A stretch of DNA of 64,000 nt from the NCBI GenBank assembly GCA_032358255.1, contig JAULBX010019743.1, positions 17,312-81,311 on the forward strand. Reading direction: 5' to 3'. This stretch comes from Heterotrichella gracilis. Lineage: Eukaryota > Sar > Xanthophyceae > Tribonematales > Xanthonemataceae. Of this stretch, positions 27,568 to 38,656 are shown piece after piece; position 1 is the stretch's first letter; the number at the start of each line of letters is the position of its first letter. Under the pieces are notes generated by a model. That model made no database searches, was not told the DNA's origin, and saw nothing but the letters and a program-made list of their open reading frames with translations. Both the position numbers and the translations under genes were made by a program.

Positions 27568-27885
27568 GGAGAGGGGGTGGAGTGGGAGCTATAACATATG
27601 GCCTGAGGAGAGGGGGTGGAGGGGGAGGTATGGTGCCACCAGGGGGGTACGCGGGAGCAGACACCATGCTGCACCAGCTGCTGGCGTGAGGGGAGGGGCG
27701 GATCAGGTCCTGAGCAGGAAAATCACAAGGGCGGCAGTGTCAGCACCATGCACCGGGGCTTGTTTCAATCCGGCTGGGGATGCATGGGCAAGAGGTATGG
27801 ATCTGACAGGGGCGGCGGGAGGCGGAGCGGGTCCTTCGGCATGGACACCGTCCTGCAGCAGCTGCTGGCCTGAGGAGAGGGGGTT
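27540..27885 (+). repeat. Tandem decayed copies of the RIB72 stop-codon end
   Basis: The true end (GACACCGTGCTGCACCAG, then CTGCTGGCCTGAGGAG, to about 27571) is followed by a short copy (GGCCTGAGGAGAGGGGGTGG, about 27600-27619), a longer copy at about 27659-27695 (GACACCATGCTGCACCAG, then CTGCTGGCGTGA), and another at about 27843-27885 (GACACCGTCCTGCAGCAG, then CTGCTGGCCTGAGGAGAGG). Each longer copy keeps the Leu-Leu-Ala-stop reading. Confidence 0.85.
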
Positions 27886-29030
27886 GGGGGGGAGCAATGG
27901 TCCCACCAGGGGCGGCGTGTGGGAAGGTGTGGGACGGGGGAGGGAGGTGCTGCCAGCGGCATCATGCTCGCACAATCATGGTCACGGTTTTACCATGAGG
28001 CTGCGGGGAAAGGGGAAGGGGAAGGGGGAGGTCCTTTGAAGGGGCAGGGTCCAAGGCTTGCACCCTAAGGATGGAGGATTGCCACACGTGGGTCGGGGGT
28101 GGCTCAGTGGGTGGATGGGTGATGTGCAGGTGGGGGGCATATGCCAATGGTGAGGGGGTTTGAAAGGGTTGAACTTGAAGTCCTCGTCATGAATAGAATA
28201 AAAACAAAAACGACTCGAGGACGCATGCTTAATGCCGTCAGTGACGATGCACCAGGGCATTATTGTCAATACTATTGTGATTCGTTGACAATTAATTTAC
28301 CAACGTTGTCATAACTTATGCGGTTCAAATCTCTCTATCAGTGGTTGGCAAAAACACTATTAGCGTGCGACAGATGCATTGCAAGGGCTGGGCCTTGGGA
28401 GGATGTTGCCGCAACATCCTCCAGGAGTATATCGGCGATAATGTTGAACACAATTGCACCATAGCATTGCTTCCCCTTGGGTATTGTACCAAGGCTTTTG
28501 GTAATGCGTGGTATTGTACCTACCTAGCTTGAAGGCTGTTGCACAAGGCCTTGCTGCGTGCCGCATGTCATTGAATTTTGTTTTGGACTCAATGTGTTAA
28601 TTACACGTCGCGTATGAAATTCCCATTGTACCCAAAGTGATTGTATGTGGTAGGACCTGGGTACAACTCACATAATGTATGTGGTAGGACCTGGGTGCAA
28701 CTCACATATATATGCATATATGCTTCTTTATTCCGAAAGGTATTCCTGGTCCAACATAATGATGTTCAAGTCATCTGTCTGCCTTCTAGCAACTCCCAGC
28801 ACTGAGCTACCCCGCTGGGTTGAATGACGATTCCCCAACCCCATAGCACACAAAGAATTCAGAATGCATTAGCCAAAAGGTTTGCATGTCAGAACCAGGA
28901 AAAGGAGACAGAAACACGCCAGCAGAAACACTCTGACACCAGTCGCACACAACCCACACCCAGTTGACCTCCCCCACCTCACCCCCCCCCGCTCACTCCC
29001 ACTGCACCCTTACCTCCCCTACACCCCCCA
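27886..29030. other. Convergent spacer, RIB72 / NAA35
   Basis: Holds both 3' UTRs. It contains a perfect hairpin at about 28397-28423 (GAGGATGTTG, CCG, CAACATCCTC) and a two-copy direct repeat of about 34 bases at 28645-28715 (TGTATGTGGTAGGACCTGGG). No gene seen. Confidence 0.6.
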
Positions 29031-32000
29031 TCACCCCTGCTTCACCCCCTTGACCTGCAGCAGCGGGAAGTGCGGGTGCGCCCCAAAGTCCCACCCCAAA
29101 GTATACCCCCCCACACCCCCCTTTTCCCCTTTCCCCTCCCCCGCCTCAGCCGCCGCCAGCACCCGCAGCGCAACCTGATTGGCCAGAGCGCAGCGCACCA
29201 TCCCCTTGAGGTCGAGCGCCTGGTCGGGGGTGAGGGTGTCGGTCGAGGGGCCCTGCTGCAGCGCGCGCAGGCCGTGCGTGGCGCGCGCGAACGCGTCCTG
29301 GGCGCGTTCGAGCATGTAGCTTGCGGGCACGCCTGCGGTGGGGTGAAGGGGGATTTACTAAGGGCACTGGGGAAATTGCAACGGTCAAGTGTGTGGGGCA
29401 GGGGAATGACTGAAAGAAAGTGGTGTGGAGGCCTTAGGTGGGGATATAGGCTGCAGGGCATGTTGAGTGTGTGCAGGCTGTTCGTAGCGGTGCGAATGCA
29501 CCTTGGGCGCGTTCAAGTATGTAGGTTGCAGGCACGCCTAGGGGTGGTGCGGCAGGGAGGGTATCGGGGAGGGTTTTTAGGGCTTCAGAGGTACGCAGAG
29601 GTTGCACCGCCTGTGGGTAATTCCCAAGGCATTGCTTGCGAATACCTTGGAAACCAATAACATGGGCTGTTGCACCACACATTTGTGCCTAGAGCATGCC
29701 ACTACACCCAGGGGCATGCCATTATGGCCGGGAAAATCCCACCTAATCCACAAATTCCCCACACCACACGTCTCCTCTCTGACACATAGCAATGCACATC
29801 AATCCACGGTACCACCACCACCACCACACAAAAATTGTATGACGCAACCCCCCACCAGCCCGCACACCCCTTGCACCCACCTTCCGTGTCCATGGCCGCC
29901 TCCAGGTGGGCGTAAGACAGCGGGGCGGGGCGCACGAGTAGGTGGAAGGGCGCGGTGCGCTGCTCGTAGTGGTGCTCGGGGGTGTTGAAGGGCAGGGGAG
30001 GGGGGCAAAGCTGCCCGGACAGGCGCAGGGCAACCACAGTGCGTAACAAGCCGTGGCACAGTTGGCGCATGGCCTCGCCCAGCAGCGCCTGCGGAAATGA
30101 AGGGTTTTCTTGCTTATTTTGTGAGGGGAACAGAGTAGCTGAAAGGACGCGGTGTGCTGCACTGCCCTCCACCTCAAGGGTTCGTTGGTCAATTGGTTGG
30201 TTGTATTTACACCTTGTCTACGGTTTGGTTGCTTAGGGTTCAGCGATTCCTTAGCATTCAGCAGCTAGGACTCCCATCCAGAAGGCGGTGCACCCTTCAC
30301 CAGCGCCCTATCCCCGCTAAGAAGAGCCCTAGGGTGTAGAGTTTCCACCCACCTGGGCAGTGGGCTTGTCCCGCTGATTAGAGACTTAGGGTCTAGGGTT
30401 TTGCACGATAGGTGTCACTTGTGCAATGCGCTTCTGCATGAGCAGCTACCTCCTCGTCCTTGCTGAGCATGTGTAGGGTTTAGGAATTCAAGGGCTAGGG
30501 TTTTCCCCCCATACCTGGGCGGTGCGCTTCTGCATGAGCAGCCACTCCTCATCCTTGCTGAGCGTGCGCCCGTCCCTCCCCGTTTTACTCCCCGCTTTAC
30601 TCCCCGCCTTGCCCCCCTTACCCACCCTGGCGCCCTTGGGGGGCACCATTTGCGCCCACTGCTGGGCGCATGCCAGGGAAACCCCCAGTAGGTACTCGCA
30701 GTACCTGCAAGTGAAAACCCTAGGTCAAAACCCTATAGAGCTCACCCTGGAACATGCACCCAGTTGGATCGATGGCATTGAATTCTTGCACGGCAGAGGT
30801 GGGCGCATGCCAGGGAAACCCCCAGTAGGTACCTGCAGTGAAAACCCCAAGGTGAAAACCCTAGTCTGTGCTTGGGTAAAACCCCTTGCACATTAAGTCC
30901 ATGTGCGCCACTCCTAAACCTAACCTATGCGTAGTGAGATGCACCCACCCATGGATGACCTGAACCTCACTGGGGAAGGGCACAAATTCACCTCGAATCC
31001 TGGGAACAGCATGGTTTGGACTGTGCAAGGGCAACTTTTGATAGACTGATTGTGATTGTTCTGATTGCATGTTCCCAAATATCAAGACATGCAGAATGCG
31101 CCAACATATCCGGGGGGAAATGCGCCATGCAGCCTTGCGCAACCACAGGTCAGTGGCACCCACCAGTAGATGACATTGAATTCCTGGGGAGGGTACAGGT
31201 CCAGCTCGAATCCCAGGAACAGGTGCTGCAGCATGGTTTGGGCTGTCTCCTGCTCAACCCACGTGCTCAGCGGGCCAGCCAGGTCCTCCTCCCCTCCTGC
31301 GTTGCAAGGGGAGGAAGGGAGGTCAACCACCCACGATTCGGACCGCTGACATTGACGCAACCACCCACGCATTCCTACTGCTGTCTTAAGGCAACCCTGA
31401 TTTCTCATCCCACAAGTTGTCCGGATGCAGTTGGTTAAGAGGTCCTGCATTTGGACGAGACCCCGAGCTCCAGCAATTCAACCACCCTTAATCCAAACCC
31501 TAGACACCCTGCGGGAGCGCACCTTCGCCCCCTCCCTCCTGGCCCCTGGCCCAGTTCCATCCCCACCCCCTGTCCCGGGTGTACTGCCTGAACTGCGGGG
31601 ACTCATCCGCAACCCAGGCGTGGTTCTGCAAAATGGGAATGGAGGGTCAGGATTTAGGATCCTGTTTAGAGTTCTGTTTAGGGTGCAGGCAGTGTGCAGT
31701 GCGCAGGGTGTTGGGTCCAGGAGGTGGGGAGTGAACGCTTTCTTGCAGGTGTAGGGTGCAGGGTTTCACGGAGAGGTGGGTGCAGCAGGCTTGACAAACA
31801 CTCCAGAAAAGGATGTACATCCCACCTGTAGCTTCCTAAACACCCTAGAAACCCTACACCCTGCTCGTGGTTCCCTTCCCCCCACCTGCAGGTTGTTCCA
31901 GTCGTCCAGCAGGCGCTTGAGCCGCCTGTGCTGCCGCGCCTTGTTGGCGCACATGACGTGGCACCAGTTGGACAGCTGAAGGGGGGGAACACAGTGGTAG

Positions 32001-35000
32001 GGGAAGACATGCAGTGGTAAGGGGGGGTATAGAAGGGTGGATTATTTTCAGTCGTCCAGGAGGTGGTTGAATCAGCTGCGCGAAACCCTAAGCTTCAAGC
32101 CCTAAACCCTACCCCCCACCCCACGTCATCCTCCTACCCTCCCTCACTAAATTCTTCATCCCCGCGCGCATGGCAAGCCCATCTTCTCCCCACAGGAATA
32201 TTCAACCCCGCCGCACACCACAATCTGTGTCAATTCCCACCCCCCACTCACCGCGATCTGTGTCTGGTCCACCATGAGCACCACCTCCCCCCCCAGCCCC
32301 CCCTCCAAGGGGAGCGAAAGCGCATCACACACCAGGCGCTTGCGGGGGGACCAGGGGGGGTAATCAACCTGCTTCCTCCCCTTTTCAGCAAGCAGGTAAT
32401 GCAGGCATGCGCGCACGAGTGCGGGGCGCTGCCGCCGGGCGAAAGAGAGCAGGAAGGGCTTTAGGCCCTCCCAGGAGGAGACCCCGGAGATGTCGCAGAT
32501 TTGGGCGAGGTCGGTGAGGTGGGCGGCCAGGTAGGCGGCTGCTTGGGCAAAGGGGAGGACCTGCGGGGATAGGGTTTTGGTTAGTTTTTTTTAGGAGGGG
32601 TTTTGGGGAGGGATTAATAGGGCAGGGTTTGCAGTGGGTCAAGATAGGTTGTGGCAAACGCAAGCAGGAGGGGGCTAGGTTCCCTTGAAAGAGGACGGTA
32701 TAATGTCAATCTGATATGCATGACTTCGTATATGGATGCCCACGACCGTTATGGTGCTTGCTGCGCAGCAGTGTACACCATGATGCCATATGGGTTTTCC
32801 CAACCCTAAAACCCTAAACCCCAAACCTTGAAACCCCACCTGCACTTTCCGTGGCGGCGTGAATGCCATGGCCTTGCGGTTGATGTCGGGAAACACCCCA
32901 AGCGTCTCGTTAGGGTCTTGACCAGGGCCCTCAGTAGGGTTTTCTCTAGGAATTTCACTAGGGCCTTCAGTGGACCTTCCGCTGGGGTTTTCACTAGGGC
33001 CTGCGCTGGACGTATTGCTAGGGTTTTCGCTAGGGTTCTTCAGTGCCGCTGCCTCCAGCGCCCGCAGCTCAACCAGGGCCTGTGCCAACAGCTTGCGGGC
33101 TGCTGTCAGGTCCTGTTTGGTGCACCGCTGCAGCCGCGCTAGGGCCTGCGCGGGAGCAAGAGAACCCTTGGTTAGGGTTGGAGTTTGGAAAGTTGGTGAG
33201 ATTCTGGTTCAGGAAACCATGGTTAGATTTTGTGTGAGACACCCCCTCAGGTCCCACTTGGTGCACCGCTGCATGCGCGCTAGGGCCTGGATGGCAGCAG
33301 CAGAAGGCATCGGTTACACAGCTGCTCTCGGCGCGACTCAGCCAACTAATAATAATGATGGTGATCATGATAGATAAAAAACTTATAATAATTCTTGCCA
33401 GTACACATGAGCGGGTTGGCTCCCTCATGACTGTCTCAAAAATTCCTGTACAATTCCTATTCCAAACAAAACACTCGATTGCACAAGTGCCCAGCAGAGC
33501 AGACACGGTCTTATCCTCACACCACCATCCCCCACATATATTGCAAATGATATTCCAAAATTCTGACATAAATGGACAGGAATGATGTCAAATGCATGGC
33601 GCATTGTCACATGTAGGCATTCATTTGGTTATGCAACTTTTACATTGTGTCATTTATAAATCTGAGGTAATATGGCTGCGCCAGATGTCACCTGTAGGTA
33701 TGCCTTGCGGAAGGCCACATGGTGCGCCAGCTGGGAGAGGACAGCCGAGTCAACATCCCCAGCGCCTGAAGAGGTGCTGCAAGGGGAGGGGAGAAAAAAT
33801 GAGCAGGGGAAGTAGGAGAGAAGAAGACTCGCCCAGTACAGCATTCAGCGTGCGCGGAACCACCAGCCAATCGCCACCGCGCCATGGCCCATCGCTGGAT
33901 TTGCTGACCCCAAATTCACCTAGTTAATTTCAACCCTACCTTGGCCGCTGTGCCGCCAGCTGTTCCCCCACAGCCGCCAGCCCCTCCGCTGCCTGCTGGG
34001 TGGCGGCCGCCATGTCGCGCGTGAGGGCGACACCTGGCGCAGGCTCAAGCCCAAAGGTGTGGGGCAGGAAGTCCTCCTCCTACGCCAAGGGGGGCATTGT
34101 AGGGTTTTGATCAGGTTTGATGTAGGGTATTATGGAGTAGGGTATTGTGAGGGACTACTGGAAGATGTGGGGCAGGGAGTCCACTTTCGGTGCCAAAGCG
34201 GGTGGTAGGGTTTTGTTCTAGGGTCTTGGATCGACATTGCATGCGTTGCGAGAGCTACAAAACCCATTGCACTCTTACCCAGTACAATGGGTTTTGATAG
34301 GGTGCAGGTGTAAAGTAATATGTGGCCCACGACAGTTGTGACAAGGATTGTCCTTGGTGATGACTGGCAGGGTTAGCAGAGCAGTGGCAGAGTGTCGCCG
34401 AAGGATCTATCTTACAATTACTACGATTTATCCTGTAAATATTTATTGGCGCCATATTCACTGGCGCTGGCAAAGTGAATGCTGGCCGATGGAGTGTACG
34501 CCTGCGCGGGGAATGCGAATTTCTTGCGCAGTATATGCAGTTGCGCTGCGCGCACCTCCCAGACCCTAATCCTAAACCCTAGACCCGAATGCACACCTCC
34601 GAGACCCGGGCGCAGATGACGATGTTGCGCACTTCCGTGATGGTAGCTTGTATGCCTGTACAGCACGCCTGGAATGCTGCGTTGTCTTGTACCCTGCGTG
34701 CGCACCATAGGGGGTTTGGACCACATCGAATACCCTAGGCGAGGGTGTTGCAAGGTTGTGTGTGGAGGAAAGTTGTTTGACAGGCATGGAGTACGGCATC
34801 GTCTTGAACCCTGCACGTGTACCCTGACATAGGGTTGTGGCCACCTGGGACACCCTAGCCAAGGGTATTGCAAAGGGATGTGGGGTCATGACCGCACGCC
34901 TACACACACAACCGTTGCACGCCACACATTTGGCGTCCAGCCGTTATAGCTTGTCAAAATGGAGTTGTGTGTGCGTTGTGATGCCACTAACGTAGGCACC

Positions 35001-35779
35001 AATTTAACCAGGGCATGCTATTGTGGTTGAAATTGGCGGCTAGCCCGGGTATGCCTAGCCACCGCCCGTTAGCCCCCACCCCTACCGCTGCTGCTGCATC
35101 AGGTACACCGACGTGTAGAGGGTCTGCGGCAGGGGCCCCCCTTGGTACCAGGCCGCCTCCAGTGCCAGCAGCCCGTTCAAAACCGCCACCGTCTGCGCGC
35201 CATCCAGGCTCGAGGGCACCTGGGAAAGGGAGCGCAAGCTTTTGCCTTGGCGCAAGAAACTGGACCTAAACTCTACACTTTAAACCCATATTTGAACAGC
35301 ACAGGTGAGGCGCTAGGCGCTAGGAGCGGCTGCCGCCACACCAAAATACGGCCATCGTCTGACCACCATCCAGGCTCACAGGCACCTGGGCAAGGGGGTG
35401 CAAGCTTGCCTAGGTGCAGGTGACGGGTCTCAAACCCTGCACCCTGACCCTAAAACTGAACAGCAGAGGGGTGAGACGGCTACAGCTGCCACCAAGCTGG
35501 CCCCTCAACAGTAGAAGCAGGGTCCATGGCCATGTCAATTAGAACCCTCTAGGGCTGCCGAGCCCTTACCTGTCCGCTTTCAAACAGCTCGTCCGCGGTG
35601 GGCGCAGGGTCCCCGGGGCCAAAGCCCGCGTCCATCTTGGGGTCGCCTATCTCAATTGCGTTCATGGCCTCGAACAGGTTGAACTCCGGCCCGTGCAGCA
35701 TTTGACCTAGCTCGAGCTGGTCGCACACCCGGCCCAGAAAGGGCTGGAGGTCGATCCACGTGGCATCGGCTTTGTCCAT
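29031..35779 (-). CDS. NAA35: NatC N-terminal acetyltransferase auxiliary subunit (Mak10/NAA35)
   Basis: Scaffold subunit of NatC, which N-acetylates proteins starting Met-Leu, Met-Ile, Met-Phe and similar on the ribosome. Thirteen minus-strand exons join in phase to about 768 residues: 35779-35570, 35219-35086, 34693-34597, 34079-33940, 33776-33692, 33145-32840, 32560-32252, 31975-31886, 31625-31523, 31296-31164, 30704-30515, 30088-29881 and 29332-29031. Exon 1 carries the family signature: FEAMNAIEIGDPKMDAG. Others: EEDFLPHTFG, FPDINRKAMAFTPPR, WCHVMCANKARQHRRLKRLLDDWNN, and a C-terminal PHFPLLQVKG. Human NAA35 is about 725 residues; the excess is partly an in-frame low-complexity run in exon 6 (reported separately) and a Lys/Gly/Ser-rich linker in exon 11. 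Almost every intron carries a decayed copy of a flanking exon edge. Confidence 0.93.
29300..29550 (-). repeat. Acceptor-side echo, NAA35 last exon
   Basis: Plus-strand 29300-29337 (GGCGCGTTCGAGCATGTAG, then GCGGGCACGCCTG) recurs at about 29505-29545 (GGCGCGTTCAAGTATGTAG, then GCAGGCACGCCTA). In coding sense both would encode VPA-x-Y-x-LERAQ. Confidence 0.85.
30424..30570 (-). repeat. Donor-side echo, NAA35 exon 11
   Basis: Exon end 30515-30562 (GTGCGCTTCTGCATGAGCAG, then CTCCTCATCCTTGCTGAGCG) recurs at about 30427-30475 (ATGCGCTTCTGCATGAGCAG, then CTCCTCGTCCTTGCTGAGCA). TAGGGTTTAGG and CTAGGGTTTT separate the two copies. Confidence 0.9.
30666..30860 (-). repeat. Acceptor-side echo, NAA35 exon 11
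   Basis: 30667-30710 (GCGCATGCCAGGGAAACCCC, then CAGTAGGTAC) recurs almost unchanged at about 30802-30840, with the same following GTGAAAACCC. The copy is near identical, so it is a recent duplication. Confidence 0.9.
30930..31240 (-). repeat. Donor-side echoes, NAA35 exon 10
   Basis: The exon 10 end (31155-31240: CACCCACCAGTAGATGACAT, then GCTCGAATCCCAGGAACAG and GCAGCATGGTTTGG) is copied at about 30940-31018 (CACCCACCCATGGATGACCT, then CCTCGAATCCTGGGAACAG, AGCATGGTTTGG). A shorter second copy lies at about 30757-30798 (CACCCAGTTGGATCGATGGC, then ATTGAATTCTTG). Confidence 0.8.
32905..33036 (-). repeat. CCCTA-rich run inside a NAA35 coding exon
   Basis: In coding sense the middle of exon 6 reads AACCCTAGCGAAAACCCTAG and related units, giving KNPSENPSNTSSAGPSENPS and continuing PSEIPRENPTEGPGQDPNETL. 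About eleven units of CCCTA, CCCCA or TCCTA type occur in about 125 bases. The flanks (LVELRALEAAAL before; GVFPDINRKAM after) are ordinary family sequence and the exon (306 bases) keeps frame. Confidence 0.85.
33095..33295 (-). repeat. Acceptor-side echo, NAA35 exon 6
   Basis: 33110-33150 (TTGGTGCACCGCTGCAGCCG, then CGCTAGGGCCTG) recurs at about 33258-33295 (TTGGTGCACCGCTGCATGCG, then CGCTAGGGCCTG). Confidence 0.88.
34620..34835 (-). repeat. Acceptor-side echo, NAA35 exon 3
   Basis: 34651-34710 (TGCCTGTACAGC, GAATGCTGCGTTGTCTTG, ACCCTGCGTGCG) has a decayed counterpart at about 34775-34830 (ACAGGCATGGAGTACGGCAT, CGTCTTGAACCCTGCACGTG). A related ACCCTAGxCxAGGGTxTTGC stretch follows each copy. 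Confidence 0.65.
35200..35412 (-). repeat. Acceptor-side echo, NAA35 exon 2
   Basis: 35200-35245 (CCATCCAGGCTCGAGGGCAC, then CTGGGAAAGGGAGCGCAAGC) recurs at about 35367-35411 (CCATCCAGGCTCACAGGCAC, then CTGGGCAAGGGGGTGCAAGC). Confidence 0.85.
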
Positions 35780-36350
35780 GGCTGGTGAAATAGGGCCCCG
35801 GTGGGCGGGGTCAACTATATATACGTATGCATGGGCGTGGGTTTAATGAGGAGGCCAAACGCTAGTATGCAGAAATTGCGAGGTGCAAGACAAGGTATCA
35901 GGGTGTACGTTGGTTTAGTGTTGATAGGCGCTAGCTGCTACACGTGGCATAGCACTTCGGTGCCTGCGCACGGAGGTGGTGATGCATGCATGCAGCGGCC
36001 TTATGCATGCATACGAGGCAGTGCCAATGAATCTTGTAATCTTGTTTATGCAAGCGGTAGGTAACCACAAGCGATGATTTGACGCAGCATGCTCTGCGTG
36101 GTATTACGTTGCAGCCAACTGGGTAGACCTGCTAGCCTGATGCAGGTTTATAAACGGGAGGCGGGTGCTGTGTACGGCAAACCAATGGCGGGAAACACAC
36201 CTAACTTCGCCTGCGGGTGTTGTTGTTTTAACCAAAACAAAAATCTCCACAGTCGCAGTTGTGTGGGGCGACTAGACGTGGGTGGCTTGCAGCGCACTCT
36301 TTTGGGTCCGCCTTATCTCTGCTACACCTCTCTGTAACCCCAAGGGGACA
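35780..36350 (+). promoter_or_regulatory. Upstream region shared by the tandem family (copy A)
   Basis: Divergent spacer between NAA35 and family copy A. It holds GGCGCTAGCTGCTACA (about 35927-35942) and the palindromic block GATGCATGCATGCAG...TTATGCATGCATAC (35981-36014). Related elements recur upstream of copies B, C and remnant D, so this segment was duplicated with the genes and may include the promoter. Confidence 0.5.
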
Positions 36351-38656
36351 ATGGCACGCTGCGTTGCATCCACCCCGGTCGTGACACCAGCCTCAACGTC
36401 AGCACACAAGGCCACAGCGCGAACCCCATGCCGCAGCACCCATAAACAGGCACAGTGCTTAGCCTACAGCAACCATCAACCCTCCCTGCGCGGCCCAGGA
36501 CGGCCCAACCTACACAGGGTGTGGCAAGTCAACGGGGCTCGCACGTGCACCAGGCTTGTTTGCGCTGCCAGCTCGGGCCAAGGGGGTGGCGAGAGGGGTC
36601 CTGGCACGCTTACAAAGTCTCAAGAGGTACTGGGAGTGGGCTTGAAGACCGGCGGTGCAGTGCTTGCATATATGCATGCATTATAGCACCTGCACCAAGA
36701 GAGGGGACCCACACGTGCCCTGAGCCACTTGCACGTTCCTTGCTGTCGCAGTTGGTTTTCATACTTTCACTCCGCCATTTTCCTGCCTGTAGGTGTGCCA
36801 CTGCAGCTTTCTTTGAGCTGCAGCTCATAGGCACCACAGCCTTGTGGGCAACTTGCCTTTTGTTAAACCCTAGCTATCACCTATACCTAACATTCCTCAA
36901 CCCTGCGTGATCACTGCACCCAACAACCCTAAACCTTTGTCGAGTACCGCACCCAAGGAGCCTATGGTAGGTCTAGCTAGACTCAACCCTCATCTACACC
37001 CTAGACACTGAAACCTCAGTGTCGTTCACACCTAAATTTAGTTGAAACGCTTGCATGGCGTCTCCACATAACCTTCAACACCCTAAACCCAAAGCCAATC
37101 CAACTGCATGTGCTTCCCCCACACCCCTCTCCCCTCCTCCCAGAGTCTCGCTGGGATCCCCCCCGCACCACTCCCCCCCTCTCCCCTCCCTCAGGTGATA
37201 TCTACTCGTGGGCCGCTGGCAAGGATTTCCTCGCCGGCGGTGTTGTTCTTCTTGTTTGTCTTTGTGGTAGTTGCCCTGGTCGCAAGGGTGCCGCTGCCGG
37301 TGGTGGCAATACTGGTGAGGAAAACCCTACAACCCTTAACCCTAGGGCCTGCAACACTTACCCTGAATCCTTGGAAACACTGAAGCTTACATAATTGTAC
37401 AAAGCCATGTACAATTGTAAAGCCAAAACGAGAGAAGCTTGAAACCCTGGTGGAGCGTAAACGCTGACAATGCAATAGGGCGATCCAAAGGGGCCTGTGG
37501 GTGGGTCATGTCATGCCTCAGTGTATGCCTAGCCCTTGTATATTCAACCTAGCCTACTTTTGCATAGGATGAGTGTTTTCATAAAATTGCTTTGTACCCC
37601 TTTGCAAATAATTTTCATTTCTCCTCCGTGTCGCTTGCTTGTTATCTTCAATTCCCTTGGGATTTACGGCAATGCTTACCTGGCTACAAAGGCTGGAATT
37701 GTGGGGGATTTGCTTAACCACATTCATGCTCTGCAGGCATGTGCATCGGTAAGTGTATGGGTATTTGTTTCATGGTACATCGGTGTTTCATTTATAAAAC
37801 TATTACCGTAGACTGTTTGTACACTTTTGAGCCCTTCATGCTCATTTGGCCACTATGGTTAGAGAAGTGCACACGCTTAATTACTTCCATGCTTTGCAGG
37901 CTTTTGGTGGTATGGCATGGACCGCGTTCTCATCCCCATCTATGGGGACCACCAGCAGCTTCTCTCTCCCCGTACTCCCCACATCAATCCCCAATTTGCC
38001 CACGTTTGGAGCAAAGTCAGACGCACAGTCGGACATTGTTGAGGTGCGGGCGCAGTACCCCTATGCACCACCCACCCACCACCCACACCCACACCCACAC
38101 CATGTGGTGCAGTACCCCTTGCACCACCTCCCCACCACCCACCCACCACCACACGCAGGTTGTGTTCCAGACCCGCCGAGGCAAGGTGGTGGCTGAACCC
38201 ACACTGCTGCCCCGCGCGCGCCTGGCTGGGTGTGGGGGCGGCCTGCAGCTTGATGCGCTGATCATTGGCCTTGACGCGCTGCCACCTGGCACTGCGTTCG
38301 AGCTGCACGTGGAGGACGCGCTGCCAGGTGAAACCCTAAACCTTACATCTTGAGATTGCATGCACTGGCAGGTGGGAGCCAGGTTAATAAAATGAAAGCC
38401 TCATAGACTATCTGCTTGTAAATCTCAGGGCTGTATGATGACTTGCGCACCCCCTTGCATGCAGACGGCGCCGAGACATTTTGTGCATTTCAGAAGGCTG
38501 CATTTATATCCCACATGCCCCCCCCTGCGTGCAGGCGGCGCCAAGTCAGCGTCCGGAGGCGGTGTGCGCCACCGGCTGTACCCAGGGAGTGAGGATGCAG
38601 CGACGCTGGCCAGCAGGGCGGGGCGCCTGGTGGTGGTGGTCAAGGGGCAGCAGTGA
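36351..38656 (+). CDS. Tandem family copy A: plastid-targeted membrane protein of unknown function
   Basis: Modelled exons 36351-36626, 37195-37314, 37900-38043, 38159-38327 and 38535-38656 keep frame (about 276 residues); another small exon between 37315 and 37899 is possible. Exon 1 looks like a chloroplast transit peptide: it starts MARCVASTP, is Ser/Thr/Arg-rich with few acids, and ends with a VCAASSGQ cleavage-like site. Exon 2 encodes a strong membrane segment (LFFLFVFVVVALVARVPL). Exon 3 is Pro/Ser-rich. The last two exons form a conserved globular part: PTLLPRARLAGC, LDALIIGLDALPPGTAFELH, then SASGGGVRHRLYPGSEDA and AGRLVVVVKG. I do not recognise this domain. It is the most intact of the three copies. 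Confidence 0.6.
38459..38560 (+). repeat. Acceptor-side echo in copy A
   Basis: GCATGCAGACGGCGCCGAG (about 38458-38476) copies the true last-exon acceptor and start GCGTGCAGGCGGCGCCAAG (38528-38546). Confidence 0.75.

Noticed and set aside
27338-28039. Long frame of 233 codons across the RIB72 end and spacer
   Set aside because: An out-of-frame reading of the last exon and its G-rich echoes; it does not match RIB72 or any other recognisable protein.
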